DNA from: Arthrobacter hankyongi
GTDB lineage: Bacteria; Actinomycetota; Actinomycetes; Actinomycetales; Micrococcaceae
Direction of reading: 5' to 3'
Length of the DNA stretch: 64,000 nt
Assembly: GCF_022012395.1 (NCBI RefSeq)
Contig: NZ_JAKLTQ010000002.1
Span: 186,001-250,000 of the forward strand
Position numbers and translations under genes: made by a program. This document shows, piece by piece, positions 15,438-25,434 of the stretch. Below the pieces are notes generated by a model, which worked only from the letters and a program-made list of their open reading frames with translations, made no database searches and was not told the origin of the DNA. The first letter of the stretch is position 1, and each line of letters opens with the position of its first letter.

Positions 15438-17219
15438 TTAGGCATGATCCGGTTGTCCCGCGGCGAGCGGTTCCCGGGCGTACATGGCATCGATCAGGCC
15501 GGCATAGCGTGCTGCCACTCCGGCGCGCTTCATCTTCCCGGTGGCCGTCAGCACGTCCGAATCCAGGTCCCAGCAGTCGGTGACGATCACCCGTGTGCGC
15601 AGGCGCTCGGCCCCCGGCAGGTCTGCGTTGATCTCGGCGATCCGGGCGTCAATCTCGCCGCGCACCTCGGGCACGTCTTCGAGGCGTCGGCCGGCAGGGA
15701 CCTGGACGCTTCGGGATGCGAGCCATTCAGTTGTCGCGTCGGGATCGAGAACGATGACTGCGCCCACGTGCGGCCGCCCGGTCCCGACCACGCAGATGTA
15801 GGAGACGAGGCGATGCCTGGCCAGCGCCGATTCGATGTGGGAAGGATTGACGTTGTGTCCGGAAGTGGGAACAACGACGTCGTTCCGCCGGCCTCCGTAG
15901 ACCAGGTTCCCGGCGGCGTCGAAACTGCCCGAATCGCCGGTGCGGAACCAGCCGTCGGAGGTGAACGAGCGGCCCGTTTTGTCCGCGTCGTTGAAATAGC
16001 CGGAGAAGACGGCGGGGCCCCGGACCTCGATTTCCCCGTCCGGGGAAATCCGCACGTTCATGCCGTCCAGCGGGCGCCCGACGGTGCCGGCGGTGATATC
16101 GTGTGGATCCCAGGACCCCATGCCCGTTGTTTCGGTCTGGCCATAGTAGTCGGCCAGCGGCAGCCCGCAGTCCAGCCAGAACTCGTGGATGTGCCGCGGC
16201 AGGGGAGCTGATCCGACGATGGCCACGAGGATCTCGTCCAGTCCGAACCGGGCCAGGACGGAGCGAATGGCGTCCTCGTCCCCGGCCTCCGGCACCCCGG
16301 CCCGGCGCCGGCGCAGGGCCGGTTCGAATGCCGCCGCCGCGTCCGGGTCTTCCTGCAGTCCGCCGGACACCCGCGCATGCAGCAGTTCCCACATCCGCGG
16401 TGCGCCGAAGAGCATGTGGGGATGGGTTTCGGCCAGGACGCGGTGCAGATGCGCCATGTCCGGACAGCAGGTCACTTCGCTGCCCGAGGCGATGTGCGCG
16501 TAGTGGGTTGCGAAGCGTTCGCCGATATGCGCCATGGGCAGGTAGGACAGCTGCCGCTTCCCTGCCAGCGGCACTCGGGAGCGCTGCGCAAAGGTCCGCA
16601 CCGCGAACACCACGTTGCTGTGGCTCAGCGGCACGCCCTTGGGGCGCCCCGAGGTCCCCGAGGTGTACAGCATGACGGCGGTGTCCGACGACGCCACGTG
16701 CTGCACACAGGCTCCCAAGTCCAAGGGCGGCGTGGCCAGCAGCTCCGCGTAGTCCGTAATGCGCTCCGAAGCCTCCGCCCCCGGATGAACGGCAATGACT
16801 CTCGGATCCAGGCCACGCAGCTCCGCCGCTGCCAGCACACGGTCGCGGAAGGCCGGCTCGTCCACGACGCAGGCCACCGCCGAGCAGTCCTCCATGATGT
16901 CGGCAAGCCGTTCGACCGACGGCGAGTTGTAGACGGAGACGGATACCGCGCCGATCAGCATCGCGCCCACGTCGGCGAAGTGGAACTCGGGCCGGTTGCG
17001 CATCAGCAACACCACGTGGTCGCCCTTCCTGACGCCGAGGTTGCGCAGGCCGGCGGCGAACGACGCGGCACGGTGCGCGTACCGCGCCCAGTCGAGGGTG
17101 GTCCAGGCACCGTCGACCTCATGTCGCAGGGCGGATGCGGAACCACGGGCGGACACCGTGTCGCGGAACAGCGAGACCACGGTTTCGTTGTGCTGGGACA
17201 CGATGGGCTTGGATGTCAC
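15438..17219 (-). CDS. AMP-forming acyl-CoA synthetase (FadD-like)
   Basis: 593 residues of the ANL superfamily. The phosphate loop reads YTSGTSGRPKG, the A5 motif YYGQTETTG, and GWFRTGDSGSFDAAGNLVYG is the A7/A8 hinge. It activates a carboxylic acid to the acyl-CoA through an acyl-adenylate, so it is the probable entry step for the left-hand pathway. The size and form match long-chain or steroid-type FadD enzymes. The AT-rich element B lies about 60 bases upstream. Confidence 0.93.
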   Translation of the reverse strand: MTSKPIVSQHNETVVSLFRDTVSARGSASALRHEVDGAWTTLDWARYAHRAASFAAGLRNLGVRKGDHVVLLMRNRPEFHFADVGAMLIGAVSVSVYNSPSVERLADIMEDCSAVACVVDEPAFRDRVLAAAELRGLDPRVIAVHPGAEASERITDYAELLATPPLDLGACVQHVASSDTAVMLYTSGTSGRPKGVPLSHSNVVFAVRTFAQRSRVPLAGKRQLSYLPMAHIGERFATHYAHIASGSEVTCCPDMAHLHRVLAETHPHMLFGAPRMWELLHARVSGGLQEDPDAAAAFEPALRRRRAGVPEAGDEDAIRSVLARFGLDEILVAIVGSAPLPRHIHEFWLDCGLPLADYYGQTETTGMGSWDPHDITAGTVGRPLDGMNVRISPDGEIEVRGPAVFSGYFNDADKTGRSFTSDGWFRTGDSGSFDAAGNLVYGGRRNDVVVPTSGHNVNPSHIESALARHRLVSYICVVGTGRPHVGAVIVLDPDATTEWLASRSVQVPAGRRLEDVPEVRGEIDARIAEINADLPGAERLRTRVIVTDCWDLDSDVLTATGKMKRAGVAARYAGLIDAMYAREPLAAGQPDHA

Positions 17220-17281
17220 AGTGCCTGCCTCTTCCTTGTGTTCCCTCGGTGCGGGAATCGGTTGCCTTTGACGTGGGTCGT

Positions 17282-17324
17282 TACTCTAGTGATAAACAAT
17301 CGATTTGTATACCAATTTGGGTAT
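17282..17324 (-). promoter_or_regulatory. AT-rich regulatory element upstream of the acyl-CoA ligase (site B)
   Basis: TACTCTAGTGATAAACAATC at 17282-17301 matches 17 of 20 positions of 19423-19442. The 34-bp block 17291-17324 shares both 11-bp ends with 9840-9873 at the same spacing. It is about 63 bases upstream of the ligase start and is likely an operator overlapping its promoter. Confidence 0.55.
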
Positions 17325-17355
17325 CAACGTGAACCAGGATGCGTTCCGCCGGTCG

Positions 17356-18540
17356 TCAGCCTGCCCTGCGGAACAGTGCGGCGAGCGCCTGCCCGCCGCC
17401 GATGCACATCGTCACGATGCCGAACTCCAGGTCCCGCCGCACCAGGTCCTTGGCAACCCGGAGGGACAGAATGGCGCCGGTGGCTCCGACCGGGTGTCCC
17501 AACGCAATGGCCCCGCCGTAGGGGTTGGTCTTGGCCGGATCCAGCTTGGCGTCGCGGATCACGGCGACGGCCTGGGACGCGAAGGCCTCGTTCAGTTCGA
17601 TGACATCGACGTCTGCCGGCGTCATCCCGGTCTGCGCAAAGAGCTTCTCCAGCGCCGGAACCGGAGCATAGCCCATGAGCTGCGGTTCCATGGCGGCTGT
17701 GGCAACGGATTCCAGCGTGGCCAGCCCCCTGATGCCACGTTCGGCCGCGACCGATTCGCGGGCGAGCACGACGGCGGCAGCCCCATCGTTGATGCCGGAG
17801 GCATTTCCGGCCGTAACTGTGCCGCCGTCCTCGAACGCAGGACGCAGCTTGGCGAGGCCGTCCAAGGTGGTCGATGGCTTGGGATGCTCGTCAGCTTCGA
17901 CAGTGTAGGGTTTCCGTCCGCCGGTGTTGACCGGGGTGATCTCCTCGGCGAATGCCTTCCGGGCAGCTGTGGTTGCCGCCCTGCGCTGGGACTCGAGTGC
18001 GAACTCGTCCTGTTCCTGGCGGGTGACTCCATACCGGCGGGCGACGTTTTCCGCCGTGACGCCCATGTGGGCGCCGCTGAACGGGTCGGTGAGGATGGCT
18101 ACGGTTCCGTCGACGAGCGCGCGGTCCCCGAGCCGGTAGCCGTTCCGGGCCCCGAAGTCGTAGAACGGCATCCGGGTCATCGATTCGTTCCCCCCAGCCA
18201 GGGCAAAGTCGACGCCACCCCAGTGCATTTGCATGGCAGCGGACCAAATCGCCTGCAGGCCGCTGCCACACAGCCGGTTCACGGTGTAGGCGGGGGTGCC
18301 TTTCGGCAGTCCCGCCGCCAGGGCGACACGACGGGCGTTGTAGGCGTCCGGGCCGACCTGTCCGATGCAGCCCATCACCACTTCGTCAATGTCCTCGGGC
18401 CGTACGCCGGAACGTTCCAGCGCGGCCTTCGCAGCCGCCGCGCCGAGTTCGAAGCCCGGGATGTCCTTAAAGGCTCCGCCGAAGCTGCCGATGGGGGTTC
18501 GTGCGCCGTCGATCAGGACGATCTTTTCCTTGCTGTTCAT
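17356..18540 (-). CDS. Acetyl-CoA acetyltransferase-type thiolase
   Basis: 394 residues. All catalytic residues are present: Cys91 (VNRLCGSGLQAI), His349 (GHPVGATG) and Cys379 (CIGGGQA). It cleaves 3-oxoacyl-CoA to release acetyl- or propionyl-CoA, or condenses acetyl-CoA. It lies between the acyl-CoA ligase and the crotonase on the same strand. Unlike the DUF35-linked enzyme it is a classical single-gene thiolase, so the pathway has two chain-shortening enzymes. Confidence 0.94.
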   Translation of the reverse strand: MNSKEKIVLIDGARTPIGSFGGAFKDIPGFELGAAAAKAALERSGVRPEDIDEVVMGCIGQVGPDAYNARRVALAAGLPKGTPAYTVNRLCGSGLQAIWSAAMQMHWGGVDFALAGGNESMTRMPFYDFGARNGYRLGDRALVDGTVAILTDPFSGAHMGVTAENVARRYGVTRQEQDEFALESQRRAATTAARKAFAEEITPVNTGGRKPYTVEADEHPKPSTTLDGLAKLRPAFEDGGTVTAGNASGINDGAAAVVLARESVAAERGIRGLATLESVATAAMEPQLMGYAPVPALEKLFAQTGMTPADVDVIELNEAFASQAVAVIRDAKLDPAKTNPYGGAIALGHPVGATGAILSLRVAKDLVRRDLEFGIVTMCIGGGQALAALFRRAG

Positions 18541-18609
18541 GGCTTCAACCTCGTTTGTACCGGATAGTGGTTCATTGGATGGTGGCAGTTCGTACTCGGG
18601 GAGGCGGGT

Positions 18610-19383
18610 TCAGGCGAAGCGCGGGAGGCGTTTCTCCACAAAGGCGGAAAGCCCCTCGGCGGCCTCTCCGTTGGTTAACAGTCCGGTCGCTTCGCGCTCC
18701 TCGTCCGCCAGGCCGCTGGACAGGTCGACGTTGAAGGAATTGTCGACAAGTCGAAGGATCACGGCGATGGCGGGCTGTGACAGGCGGGCTATTTCCTCTG
18801 CAAGCTCCAAGGCGGCCTCCCGGGCCCTGCCGGCGCCGGCCAGCCGGGTGAGGAGGCCCATGTGATAGGCCTCGGCCGCTTCCACCGTGCGTGCCGTGAG
18901 GAGAAGGTCCAAGGCCCGGGCGCGCCCCACGATCTGGGGCAGGCGCTGCGTTCCGCCGGCCCCCGGGATAAGGCCGAGCCTGGGTTCGGGCAGGCCCATT
19001 TTCGCGTCCGTGGAGCCGACGCGCAGGCTGCAGGCCAAGGCCAGTTCCAGTCCTCCGCCGAGGGCCAGTCCCTCGATCACCGCGATGGAAGGCCGATCGA
19101 GGCCTGCGAGCCTGGTGAGCAGCCGGCGCAGGGCGGTGCCGTACTCGGCGAGGGCTGATGCGCCGGCCCCGTTCATTTCCTTGATGTCCGCCCCGGCAAT
19201 GAAAACGCCCGGTAGGGCCGAGACGATGAGCAGGACCTTGGCGCCGGACTCCTCGAACCGCGTCAGTGCCGTGTCGATGGCCGCGATCATGGGCGTGCCT
19301 AGCGAGTTGGCGCCGGGGCCGGCGAGTTCGATGATTCCTGCGGTTCCCGTGGTCTTGAAGGCCGTTTCGGACCGTGCCGACAT
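18610..19383 (-). CDS. Enoyl-CoA hydratase/isomerase (crotonase family)
   Basis: 257 residues. The oxyanion-hole motifs are visible ([30 protein letters not shown]) and both candidate catalytic Glu positions are kept (GGLEL and LPEPRLGLIPGAGG). It hydrates or isomerises 2-enoyl-CoA. It is the first gene of a leftward group with the thiolase and is divergent from the etfBA operon; both share the regulatory island at 19397-19442. Confidence 0.92.
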   Translation of the reverse strand: MSARSETAFKTTGTAGIIELAGPGANSLGTPMIAAIDTALTRFEESGAKVLLIVSALPGVFIAGADIKEMNGAGASALAEYGTALRRLLTRLAGLDRPSIAVIEGLALGGGLELALACSLRVGSTDAKMGLPEPRLGLIPGAGGTQRLPQIVGRARALDLLLTARTVEAAEAYHMGLLTRLAGAGRAREAALELAEEIARLSQPAIAVILRLVDNSFNVDLSSGLADEEREATGLLTNGEAAEGLSAFVEKRLPRFA

Positions 19384-19396
19384 TTTGCCTCTCCCA

Positions 19397-19442
19397 TTGA
19401 CGAGTGCTTGGCTTCCGAGTAATACTCTAGTGCAAAACTATC
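19397..19442 (+). promoter_or_regulatory. Promoter of the etfBA-valine operon with shared element (site E)
   Basis: Rightward TTGACG (19397-19402) and TAATAC (19420-19425) are spaced 17 bp. TACTCTAGTGCAAAACTATC at 19423-19442 overlaps the -10 box and expected start point and matches site B at 17 of 20 positions. The same island is upstream of the leftward crotonase gene. Confidence 0.55.
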
Positions 19443-19528
19443 TGCTTCTATAGTAAATAGCGATAGGCAAGTTAGCGGGGGGCGGGCAGCGCCGTCGGCA
19501 CGGCCTGGACAACGCAGGAGGGAAGACC

Positions 19529-20296
19529 ATGAAGATCGTCGTACTGGTCAAAGAGGTGCCGGACACCTATGAGGCGCGCAAGCTGGACAGCAGTGGCATG
19601 CTCGCCCGAACTGCCAGCGAGCTGGTGCCCGATGAGATCAACGAGCGCGCCCTCGAGTCCGCGCTGCGCTACCAGGACGCGCACAAGGGCACGGAGGTCG
19701 TTGTCCTGTCGATGGGGCCGGAATCGACGGTGAAGACCCTGCGTAAGATGCTCTCGATGGGCGCGGACTCTGCCGTCCTGGTGGAGGACTCCTCGCTGGC
19801 AGGCGCGGACCTGGTGCGCACCTCGGCCGTGCTGGCCGCGGCCGTCCAGCGCGAGGGCTTCGACCTGATTGTCGCCGGCAACGAGTCGACCGACGGCCGC
19901 GGCGGCCTGGTGCCGGCGATGGTGGCCGAGCACCTCGGGCTGCCGCTGCTGCCGTCCCTCGACACGCTGGAGATCACCGCGGAGTCGGTCTCCGGCAGCT
20001 GTGCCATCGACGGCGGCACGCTCGTCGTCAATGCCGCCCTGCCGGCGGTCGTGTCCGTCACGGAGCGTTCGGCCGAGGCCCGGTTCCCCAACTTCAAGGG
20101 GATCATGAAGGCCAAGAAGAAGCCGCTGGCGAAAATCTCCCTCGCCGATTTGGGCCTGTCCCCGGAACCGGGCGCACGGTCCACCGTGACCGCAGCCGTC
20201 GAACGTCCGGTGCGCGCCGCCGGCACCAAGATCGTCGATGAGGGACAAGCCGCGCAGGAACTGGCGGACTTCCTGGCCGCCAACCGACTCATCTGA
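19529..20296 (+). CDS. etfB: Electron transfer flavoprotein beta subunit (copy 1)
   Basis: 255 residues, typical of Etf[20 protein letters not shown] at the start, [37 protein letters not shown] and [20 protein letters not shown], the motif seen by dehydrogenases. It forms a heterodimer with EtfA, binds AMP, and takes electrons from acyl-CoA dehydrogenases. GGAGGGAAGACC precedes the ATG. It heads the operon that includes the membrane cytochrome and isobutyryl-CoA dehydrogenase, which probably uses this ETF. Confidence 0.95.
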   Translation: MKIVVLVKEVPDTYEARKLDSSGMLARTASELVPDEINERALESALRYQDAHKGTEVVVLSMGPESTVKTLRKMLSMGADSAVLVEDSSLAGADLVRTSAVLAAAVQREGFDLIVAGNESTDGRGGLVPAMVAEHLGLPLLPSLDTLEITAESVSGSCAIDGGTLVVNAALPAVVSVTERSAEARFPNFKGIMKAKKKPLAKISLADLGLSPEPGARSTVTAAVERPVRAAGTKIVDEGQAAQELADFLAANRLI

Positions 20297-20327
20297 CCAG
20301 CCTGACATTCCACCGGAGGAAAGCGAC

Positions 20328-21308
20328 ATGGCAAACATCCTTGCTCTTATTGAAACCACGTCCACGGGCGGCCTGAAGAGCTCCGCAGCGGGCCTGATCG
20401 GTGCGGCCGCGCAACTAGGCACCCCCGTGGCGGTGCTGGCCGCCACCCCGGGGGCCGGGGCGGCGAGCGTCGCGGAACTGGGCCGGCTCGGCGCGGCCAA
20501 GGTGTACATCGCCGAGGGTGACGGCGTGGGCCGGGTGCTCACCCGGCCGCAGCTCGAGGCGCTGGCCGGCGCGGTCGAGGCCCACGGGCCCGCCGCGGTC
20601 CTGGTATCCAACAGCAATGAATCCCGCGGCGTGGCCGGCCGGCTGGCGGTGCGCGTCGGCGGCGCTGTGGCGGCGGAAGCGGTTGGCGTGAGGGCCGACG
20701 GCGGCCGGATCATCGCCGTCCATTCGGTCTTCGGCGGCGACTACACGACCGAGTCGACCATCGAGGGCGGCCTGCCCATCATCACCCTGCGCCCCGGGTC
20801 TATCGAGGAGCGGGCCGAAGCGGCCATTCCGGAGGTCTCCACTGTGACGCTGGTCCTCGCGGCCGGACCGGCCGCGAACATCGTGGAACTGCGCGAGGCA
20901 CCGGCCGAGACCGGACGCCCGGCCCTGCGCGGCGCGGCCAAGGTGGTCTCCGGCGGACGCGGGCTGGGGGCCAAGGACAACTTCGCGCTCGTCGAGCAGT
21001 TGGCCGACGCGCTGGGGGCCGCGGTGGGCGCATCGCGTGCGGCGGTCGACGCCGGATTTGTCCCGCAGTCGCATCAGGTCGGGCAGACCGGCGTGGCGGT
21101 GTCCCCGCAGCTGTATGTCGCTCTGGGGATCTCCGGGGCGATCCAGCACCGGGCGGGCATGCAGACGTCCAAGACCATCGTGGCAATCAACAAGGACGAG
21201 GATGCCCCGATTTTCGAGGTGGCTGACTTCGGCATCGTGGGTGATGTGTTCACCGTCGTGCCGCAGCTGGTCGAGGCGATCAAGGCCAGGCAGTTGGCGG
21301 CCGTCTAG
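20328..21308 (+). CDS. etfA: Electron transfer flavoprotein alpha subunit (copy 1)
   Basis: 326 residues. The C-terminal FAD domain is clear: [54 protein letters not shown] and [17 protein letters not shown]. The ATG at 20328 follows GGAGGAAAGCGAC. It carries the FAD that shuttles electrons from dehydrogenases to the respiratory chain. No ETF:quinone oxidoreductase gene is present nearby; instead the next gene is a membrane cytochrome-b-like protein. Confidence 0.95.
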   Translation: MANILALIETTSTGGLKSSAAGLIGAAAQLGTPVAVLAATPGAGAASVAELGRLGAAKVYIAEGDGVGRVLTRPQLEALAGAVEAHGPAAVLVSNSNESRGVAGRLAVRVGGAVAAEAVGVRADGGRIIAVHSVFGGDYTTESTIEGGLPIITLRPGSIEERAEAAIPEVSTVTLVLAAGPAANIVELREAPAETGRPALRGAAKVVSGGRGLGAKDNFALVEQLADALGAAVGASRAAVDAGFVPQSHQVGQTGVAVSPQLYVALGISGAIQHRAGMQTSKTIVAINKDEDAPIFEVADFGIVGDVFTVVPQLVEAIKARQLAAV

Positions 21309-21338
21309 GCGCCAGTCGAAGGGAAAGGAGCCAGGACC

Positions 21339-22292
21339 ATGGCGATCTCCACCAAACCAACCACTTCCGGGACAAAGTCCCCGCGGAAGCCGCTGCCGGG
21401 CTGGGCCAAGGGCGCCGCGGCGGCCGCGGCCGCCGTCGTCGTTCTGCTGCTGGTCGTGCTGCTGGCCCGGTGGCTGCGGACGATGCCTGCGGCCGAGTCG
21501 TTCCTGATCCAGTATCCCGGGCACAGCGAACTGCCGGACGGCGCGCCGACGGGCCTGCCGGCCTGGCTGGGCTGGCAGCACTTCCTGAACGCGTTCTTCA
21601 TGCTGCTGATCATCCGCACCGGCTGGCTGGTGCGCACCACCGCCCGGCCCAAGGCGTATTGGACCCGCAACAACAAGGGCCTGCTCAAAACCAAGAACCC
21701 GCCCAAGAAGATCAGCCTGGACCTGTGGCTGCACCTGACCCTTGATGCCCTCTGGGTACTCAACGGCATCGTTTTTATGGTGCTGCTGTTCGCCACCGGG
21801 CAGTGGATGCGGATCGTCCCGACAAGCTGGGATGTGGTGCCGAACGCGCTGTCCGCGGTACTGCAGTATGCGTCCTTCGACTGGCCGACGGAGAACGGCT
21901 GGGTCAACTACAACTCCCTGCAGGTGCTGGCCTACTTCGCCACGGTCTTCATCGCGGCCCCGCTGGCCCTGGCCACCGGGCTGCGGATGTCCGGGGCCTG
22001 GCCGCAGAACGCGGAGAAGCTCAACAGGATTTATCCGGTCGAGGCCGCGCGCGCCGTCCACCTGCCGGTCATGGCCTATTTCGTTGTCTTCATCGTTACG
22101 CACGTGGCCCTGGTCTTTGCCACCGGGGCGCTGCGCAACCTCAACCACATGTACGCGTCGCGGGACGATGCCGGCTGGGTGGGCTTCTGGATCTTCGCGG
22201 CCTCGGTGGCCGTGATGGCCGCCGGCTGGTTCCTGGCCCGCCCGCTCTTCCTGCGGCCCATCGCATCCCTGATGGGCAAGGTTTCCCGGTAG
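21339..22292 (+). CDS. Cytochrome b561/b6-like membrane protein next to etfA (copy 1)
   Basis: 317 residues with about five hydrophobic spans (near 26-44, 78-96, 132-153, 195-214, 241-262, 281-301). Histidines conserved with the second copy (41911-42846) are H81 (GWQHFLN), H132 (LHLTLDALWVLNG), H241 (HLPVM), H255 and H270 (NLNHMYA). Several membrane His residues suggest one or two b haems, as in formate dehydrogenase gamma and cytochrome b561 families. It begins 30 bases after etfA. The recurring pairing suggests it passes electrons from ETF to quinone, but this is inference; no iron-sulfur or flavin motif is seen in it. Confidence 0.8.
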   Translation: MAISTKPTTSGTKSPRKPLPGWAKGAAAAAAAVVVLLLVVLLARWLRTMPAAESFLIQYPGHSELPDGAPTGLPAWLGWQHFLNAFFMLLIIRTGWLVRTTARPKAYWTRNNKGLLKTKNPPKKISLDLWLHLTLDALWVLNGIVFMVLLFATGQWMRIVPTSWDVVPNALSAVLQYASFDWPTENGWVNYNSLQVLAYFATVFIAAPLALATGLRMSGAWPQNAEKLNRIYPVEAARAVHLPVMAYFVVFIVTHVALVFATGALRNLNHMYASRDDAGWVGFWIFAASVAVMAAGWFLARPLFLRPIASLMGKVSR

Positions 22293-22308
22293 GGACGGAA
22301 GGACCACC

Positions 22309-23445
22309 ATGTTCGAACTCAACGAGGACCAGCTCGCCCTGGTCGAGACGGTGCGGGACTTCGCGACCGCCGCCCTGGCGCCGAATGCGGCCAAATGGGA
22401 CGAGACCAAGCATTTCCCGGTGGACGTGCTGCGCGACGCCGGTGACCTCGGCCTCGGCGGCGTCTACGCCGCCGAGGAGTACGGCGGCTCGGGCCTGACC
22501 CGGTCCGACGCCGTGCTGATCTTCGAGGAGCTGGCCAAGGCCGACCCCGCGATCGCCGCCTACATCTCGATCCACAACATGGTGGTGTGGATGGTCGACG
22601 CGTTCGGCAACGACGATCAGCGCGCCGAGTGGGTACCGCAGCTGGCGTCGATGGAATCGCTGGGCAGCTACTGCCTGACCGAGCCCGGGGCCGGTTCCGA
22701 CGCCGCGGCGCTGACGACCCGGGCGGTGCGGGACGGGGACGGGTACATCCTGAACGGGGTCAAGCAGTTTATCTCCGGGGCTGGATCATCCGCGCTCTAC
22801 ATCGTCATGGCCCGGACCGCGGACACCGGGTCCCGCGGCATCACCGCCTTCCTGGTGCCGACCGGGGAGCCGGGGCTGTCCTTCGGACCCAACGAGAAGA
22901 AGATGGGCTGGAATGCCCAGCCCACCCGGCAGGTCATCCTGGAGGACGTGCGCATCCCGGCCGCGAACCGGCTCGGTGCGGAGGGCACCGGTTTCGGCAT
23001 TGCGATGAAGGGTCTGAACGGTGGCCGGATCAATATGGGCGCCTGCTCGCTCGGCGGCGGCCAGGCGGCGCTGGAGAAAACGGTCGCCTACCTCAAGCAG
23101 CGCGAGGCCTTCGGCGGCCCGTTGATCAACCAGCAGGCCCTGCTGTTCGAGCTGGCAGACATGGACATGGAACTCGAATCCGCCCGCACCCTGCTGCGCC
23201 GGGCGGCCGATGCCCTGGACCGGGGCGCCGGGGACACCGTCCGGCTGTGCGCGATGGCCAAGCGCGTGGCCACCGACGCCGGCTTCAACGCCGCCAACAC
23301 TGCGATCCAGCTGCATGGCGGCTACGGCTACCTGGCCGAGTACGGCCTGGAGAAGATCGCCCGCGACCTGAGGGTCCACCAGATCCTGGAGGGAAGCAAC
23401 GAGATCATGCGCCTGATTGTCGGACGAACCCTGGCGGAGGACTAG
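22309..23445 (+). CDS. Isobutyryl-CoA-type acyl-CoA dehydrogenase
   Basis: 378 residues, a full-length single-subunit enzyme. Flavin and substrate motifs: YCLTEPGAGSDAAALTT, NGVKQFISGAG and LHGGYGYLAEYGLEKIARDL. The catalytic Glu is in HQILEGSNEIMR near residue 364, the ACAD8-like form. With the downstream hydratase, hydrolase and dehydrogenases it makes up valine degradation, so isobutyryl-CoA to methacrylyl-CoA is the likely reaction. FAD electrons would go to the ETF encoded just upstream. Confidence 0.9.
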   Translation: MFELNEDQLALVETVRDFATAALAPNAAKWDETKHFPVDVLRDAGDLGLGGVYAAEEYGGSGLTRSDAVLIFEELAKADPAIAAYISIHNMVVWMVDAFGNDDQRAEWVPQLASMESLGSYCLTEPGAGSDAAALTTRAVRDGDGYILNGVKQFISGAGSSALYIVMARTADTGSRGITAFLVPTGEPGLSFGPNEKKMGWNAQPTRQVILEDVRIPAANRLGAEGTGFGIAMKGLNGGRINMGACSLGGGQAALEKTVAYLKQREAFGGPLINQQALLFELADMDMELESARTLLRRAADALDRGAGDTVRLCAMAKRVATDAGFNAANTAIQLHGGYGYLAEYGLEKIARDLRVHQILEGSNEIMRLIVGRTLAED

Positions 23446-23447
23446 AC

Positions 23448-24506
23448 ATGGACAGCGAAACCATCCTGCGCCGCGAGGGCCGCCTGGGGCACATCATCCT
23501 GAACAGGCCCCAGGCGATGAACGCGCTGACCCACCGCATGGTCGCGGAGATCACCGCCGCGCTCGAGGCCTGGCGCGAGGACGACGGCGTGGCCGCAGTC
23601 CTGCTCACCGGCGCCGGTGAACGCGGCCTTTGTGCCGGCGGTGACATCGTGGCGATCTACCGGGACGCCCTTCAGGGGGGCAAAGCGACGGCCGCTTTCT
23701 GGGCCGACGAATACCGGCTCAACGCCCGGATCGCCCGGTACCCGAAGCCGTACGTGGCCGTGATGGACGGGGTGGTCCTGGGCGGCGGCGTCGGAGTCTC
23801 CGCCCACGCGGGCATCCGGGTGGTGACCGAACGCTCGAAGATCGGCATGCCGGAAACCGGCATCGGCTTCGTCCCCGACGTCGGCGGCACCTGGCTGCTC
23901 TCGCATGCCCCGGGCGAACTGGGCACCCACGTGGCGCTGACCGCCGGCAGCATCGGCGGCAGTGACGCGATCGCACTGGGCCTGGCCGACCACTTCATCA
24001 GCAGCAGCGACCTGCCGGTGCTGGCGCAGGCCCTGGCCCACGGGGACGCCGTGGAAACCGTGCAGTCCCTGTCCAGCAACTACTTCCCACCCTCCGGCCT
24101 GGCCGCCGAACGGTCCTGGATCAACGAGTGCTACGCGTTCGACACCGTCGAGCAGATCCTCGGTGCGCTGCAGGCATCCCCGGTGCCGGCCGCGCACGAG
24201 GCGGCCGCGGCCATCCTGGCCAAATCCCCGATGGCGCTGAAAGTGGCGCTGGCATCGCTGCGCCGGGCCCGGGACCTGGCCAGCCTGGAAGAAGCGCTGG
24301 ACCAGGAGTTCCGGGTCTCCCTGCGCTTCCTGGCCGGGTCCGAATTCACCGAGGGGATCCGTGCGCAGGTGATCGACAAGGACCGCAACCCGCGCTGGGC
24401 TCCGCCCCTGCTGCACGAGGTGACCGCCGACGACGTCGAGGAGTACTTCGCGGACCTGGGCCCGCGCGAACTCGGGCTGGCCGCACAACTACACGCTAGG
24501 AGCTGA
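23448..24506 (+). CDS. 3-hydroxyisobutyryl-CoA hydrolase
   Basis: 352 residues, about 95 longer than a plain crotonase, which is the mark of this hydrolase. It has the crotonase core (LCAGGDIVAIYRDA, VVLGGGVGVSAHAGIRV, KIGMPETGIGFVPDVGGTW) and the extra C-terminal region (SLRFLAGSEFTEGIRAQVID, RNPRWAPP). It frees 3-hydroxyisobutyrate from CoA in valine catabolism. The ATG at 23448 lies two bases after the dehydrogenase stop. Confidence 0.92.
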   Translation: MDSETILRREGRLGHIILNRPQAMNALTHRMVAEITAALEAWREDDGVAAVLLTGAGERGLCAGGDIVAIYRDALQGGKATAAFWADEYRLNARIARYPKPYVAVMDGVVLGGGVGVSAHAGIRVVTERSKIGMPETGIGFVPDVGGTWLLSHAPGELGTHVALTAGSIGGSDAIALGLADHFISSSDLPVLAQALAHGDAVETVQSLSSNYFPPSGLAAERSWINECYAFDTVEQILGALQASPVPAAHEAAAAILAKSPMALKVALASLRRARDLASLEEALDQEFRVSLRFLAGSEFTEGIRAQVIDKDRNPRWAPPLLHEVTADDVEEYFADLGPRELGLAAQLHARS

Positions 24507-24510
24507 CACG

Positions 24511-25434
24511 ATGAGCAGGACCATCGCCTTCATCGGGCTGGGCAACATGGGCGGGCCGATGGCCGCCAACCTCGTCAAGGCCGGCTGGAAGGTGTCCGGC
24601 TTCGACCTGGCACCGGAGGCCCTGGACAAGGCCCGGTCTGCCGGCGTCACCATCACGGCCTCAGCGACCGAGGCCGCCGGCGGCGCCGACACCGTCATCA
24701 CCATGCTGCCGGCGGGGAAGCACGTGCTGGCCGCCTATGCGGGGCCGGACGGGCTGCTGGCCGCCGCCGCACCGGGCACCCTGTTCATCGACTGTTCCAC
24801 CATCGCCGTCGACGACGCCCGCGCCGCCCACGGCCTCGTGGCTGCGGCCGGGCACCGGGGCCTGGACGCCCCGGTCTCCGGCGGGACCGGCGGCGCCGGG
24901 GCCGGGACGCTGACCTTTATGGCCGGCGGTGCGGAGGAGGACTTCGACCAGGCGCTGCCCCTGCTGGAAGCGATGGGCAAGCGTGTGGTGCACTGCGGCG
25001 GCCCGGGGGCAGGCCAGGCGGCGAAGGTGTGCAACAACATGATCCTGGGCATCTCGATGATCGCGGTGTCCGAGGCCTTCGTCCTGGGCGAAAAGCTCGG
25101 CCTGTCCCACGAGGCGCTCTATGACGTGGCCTCGGCCGCCTCGGGGCAGTGCTGGGCGCTGACCACCAACTGCCCGGTGCCCGGCCCGGTGCCGGCCAGC
25201 CCCGCCAACCGGGACTACCAGCCCGGCTTTGCCGGGGCGCTGATGGCCAAGGACCTGGGCCTGGCCGCCCAGGCGCTCCGGACCGCCGGCGTCGAGGGCC
25301 GGATGGGGGCCCTGGCCGAGGAGATCTACCGCGGCTTCGCCGACGGGGACGGGGCGGACCGGGACTTCTCCGGCATCATCAATGCGATCCGGGCCAACTC
25401 AACGACACAGGAAACGGTGAAGGAAACGGTATGA
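24511..25434 (+). CDS. mmsB: 3-hydroxyisobutyrate dehydrogenase
   Basis: 307 residues. NAD-binding [13 protein letters not shown] at the start, the substrate motif [16 protein letters not shown], and the catalytic Lys in [11 protein letters not shown]. It oxidises 3-hydroxyisobutyrate to methylmalonate semialdehyde with NAD+. It starts four bases after the hydrolase stop and overlaps the next gene by four bases (ATGA). Confidence 0.94.
   Translation: MSRTIAFIGLGNMGGPMAANLVKAGWKVSGFDLAPEALDKARSAGVTITASATEAAGGADTVITMLPAGKHVLAAYAGPDGLLAAAAPGTLFIDCSTIAVDDARAAHGLVAAAGHRGLDAPVSGGTGGAGAGTLTFMAGGAEEDFDQALPLLEAMGKRVVHCGGPGAGQAAKVCNNMILGISMIAVSEAFVLGEKLGLSHEALYDVASAASGQCWALTTNCPVPGPVPASPANRDYQPGFAGALMAKDLGLAAQALRTAGVEGRMGALAEEIYRGFADGDGADRDFSGIINAIRANSTTQETVKETV

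Noticed and set aside
20415-22409. 664-codon minus-strand frame opposite etfA and the cytochrome gene
   Set aside because: Crosses several real genes on the other strand and has no domain pattern.
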